A stretch of 5,900 bases of DNA, from NCBI GenBank assembly GCA_049608925.1, contig JBMYXZ010000087.1, positions 1 to 5,900 of the forward strand, in the 5' to 3' direction. Made by a program: the position numbers and the translations under genes. This DNA comes from JBMYXZ01 sp049608925 (GTDB lineage: Bacteria; Pseudomonadota; Alphaproteobacteria; JAGOMX01). The notes under the pieces are model-generated. The model worked only from the letters and a program-made list of their open reading frames with translations, made no database searches and was not told the origin of the DNA. This document shows positions 5,880 through 5,900 of this stretch, piece after piece. Position 1 is the stretch's first letter, and every line of letters begins with the position of its first letter.

Positions 5880-5900
5880 TTTAGTTCACGATTTTTTAGG

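Noticed and set aside
1..5900. CRISPR arrays, tRNA or rRNA genes, insertion-sequence ends.
   Set aside because: I saw no regularly spaced repeats, cloverleaf or rRNA sequence, transposase or flanking target duplication.

Overview
The window looks like a piece of an alphaproteobacterial chromosome. The best clue is the OmpR/EnvZ-type two-component pair on the minus strand, whose sequences (regulator N-terminus and phosphoacceptor region, kinase region around TM1) read like the alphaproteobacterial versions. A moderately AT-rich genome carrying several exported hydrolases, including a patatin-like phospholipase, would suit a host-associated or intracellular lineage (Holosporales- or Rickettsiales-like). 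That finer placement is inference and cannot be settled from this window.

Layout. The left part (about 95-2495, plus strand) holds two tandem paralogous genes. Each encodes an exported protein of about 350 residues of the endonuclease/exonuclease/phosphatase (EEP, DNase I/APE1-like) superfamily. They are separated by a 283-bp AT-rich gap containing a candidate promoter and an imperfect hairpin. The right part (2546-5735, minus strand) reads, in transcription order, exported patatin-like phospholipase -> OmpR-like regulator -> EnvZ-like kinase. The regulator and kinase overlap by ATGA. A 38-bp gap separates the phospholipase from the regulator and contains a promoter-like sequence placed so that the ompR mRNA might be leaderless. 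The two halves converge at about 2496-2545.

Main observation. In both EEP proteins the catalytic motifs are in circularly permuted order. The Ser-Asp-His motif that normally ends an EEP domain lies near the mature N-terminus, directly before the strand carrying the first active-site Asn. The proteins then stop just after the Asp strand that normally precedes Ser-Asp-His. All expected catalytic positions are present, so this looks like an intact, rearranged domain and not a truncated one. The second copy has Glu in place of one catalytic Asp and four cysteines where the first mature protein has none, suggesting divergence after duplication.

How the genes may work together. Three of the five proteins carry Sec-type signal peptides and are predicted hydrolases of phosphoesters or lipids, next to an envelope-stress/osmosensing regulatory pair. 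A set of exported enzymes acting on the envelope, on nutrients or on a host is plausible. Nothing in the sequence shows that OmpR controls them.
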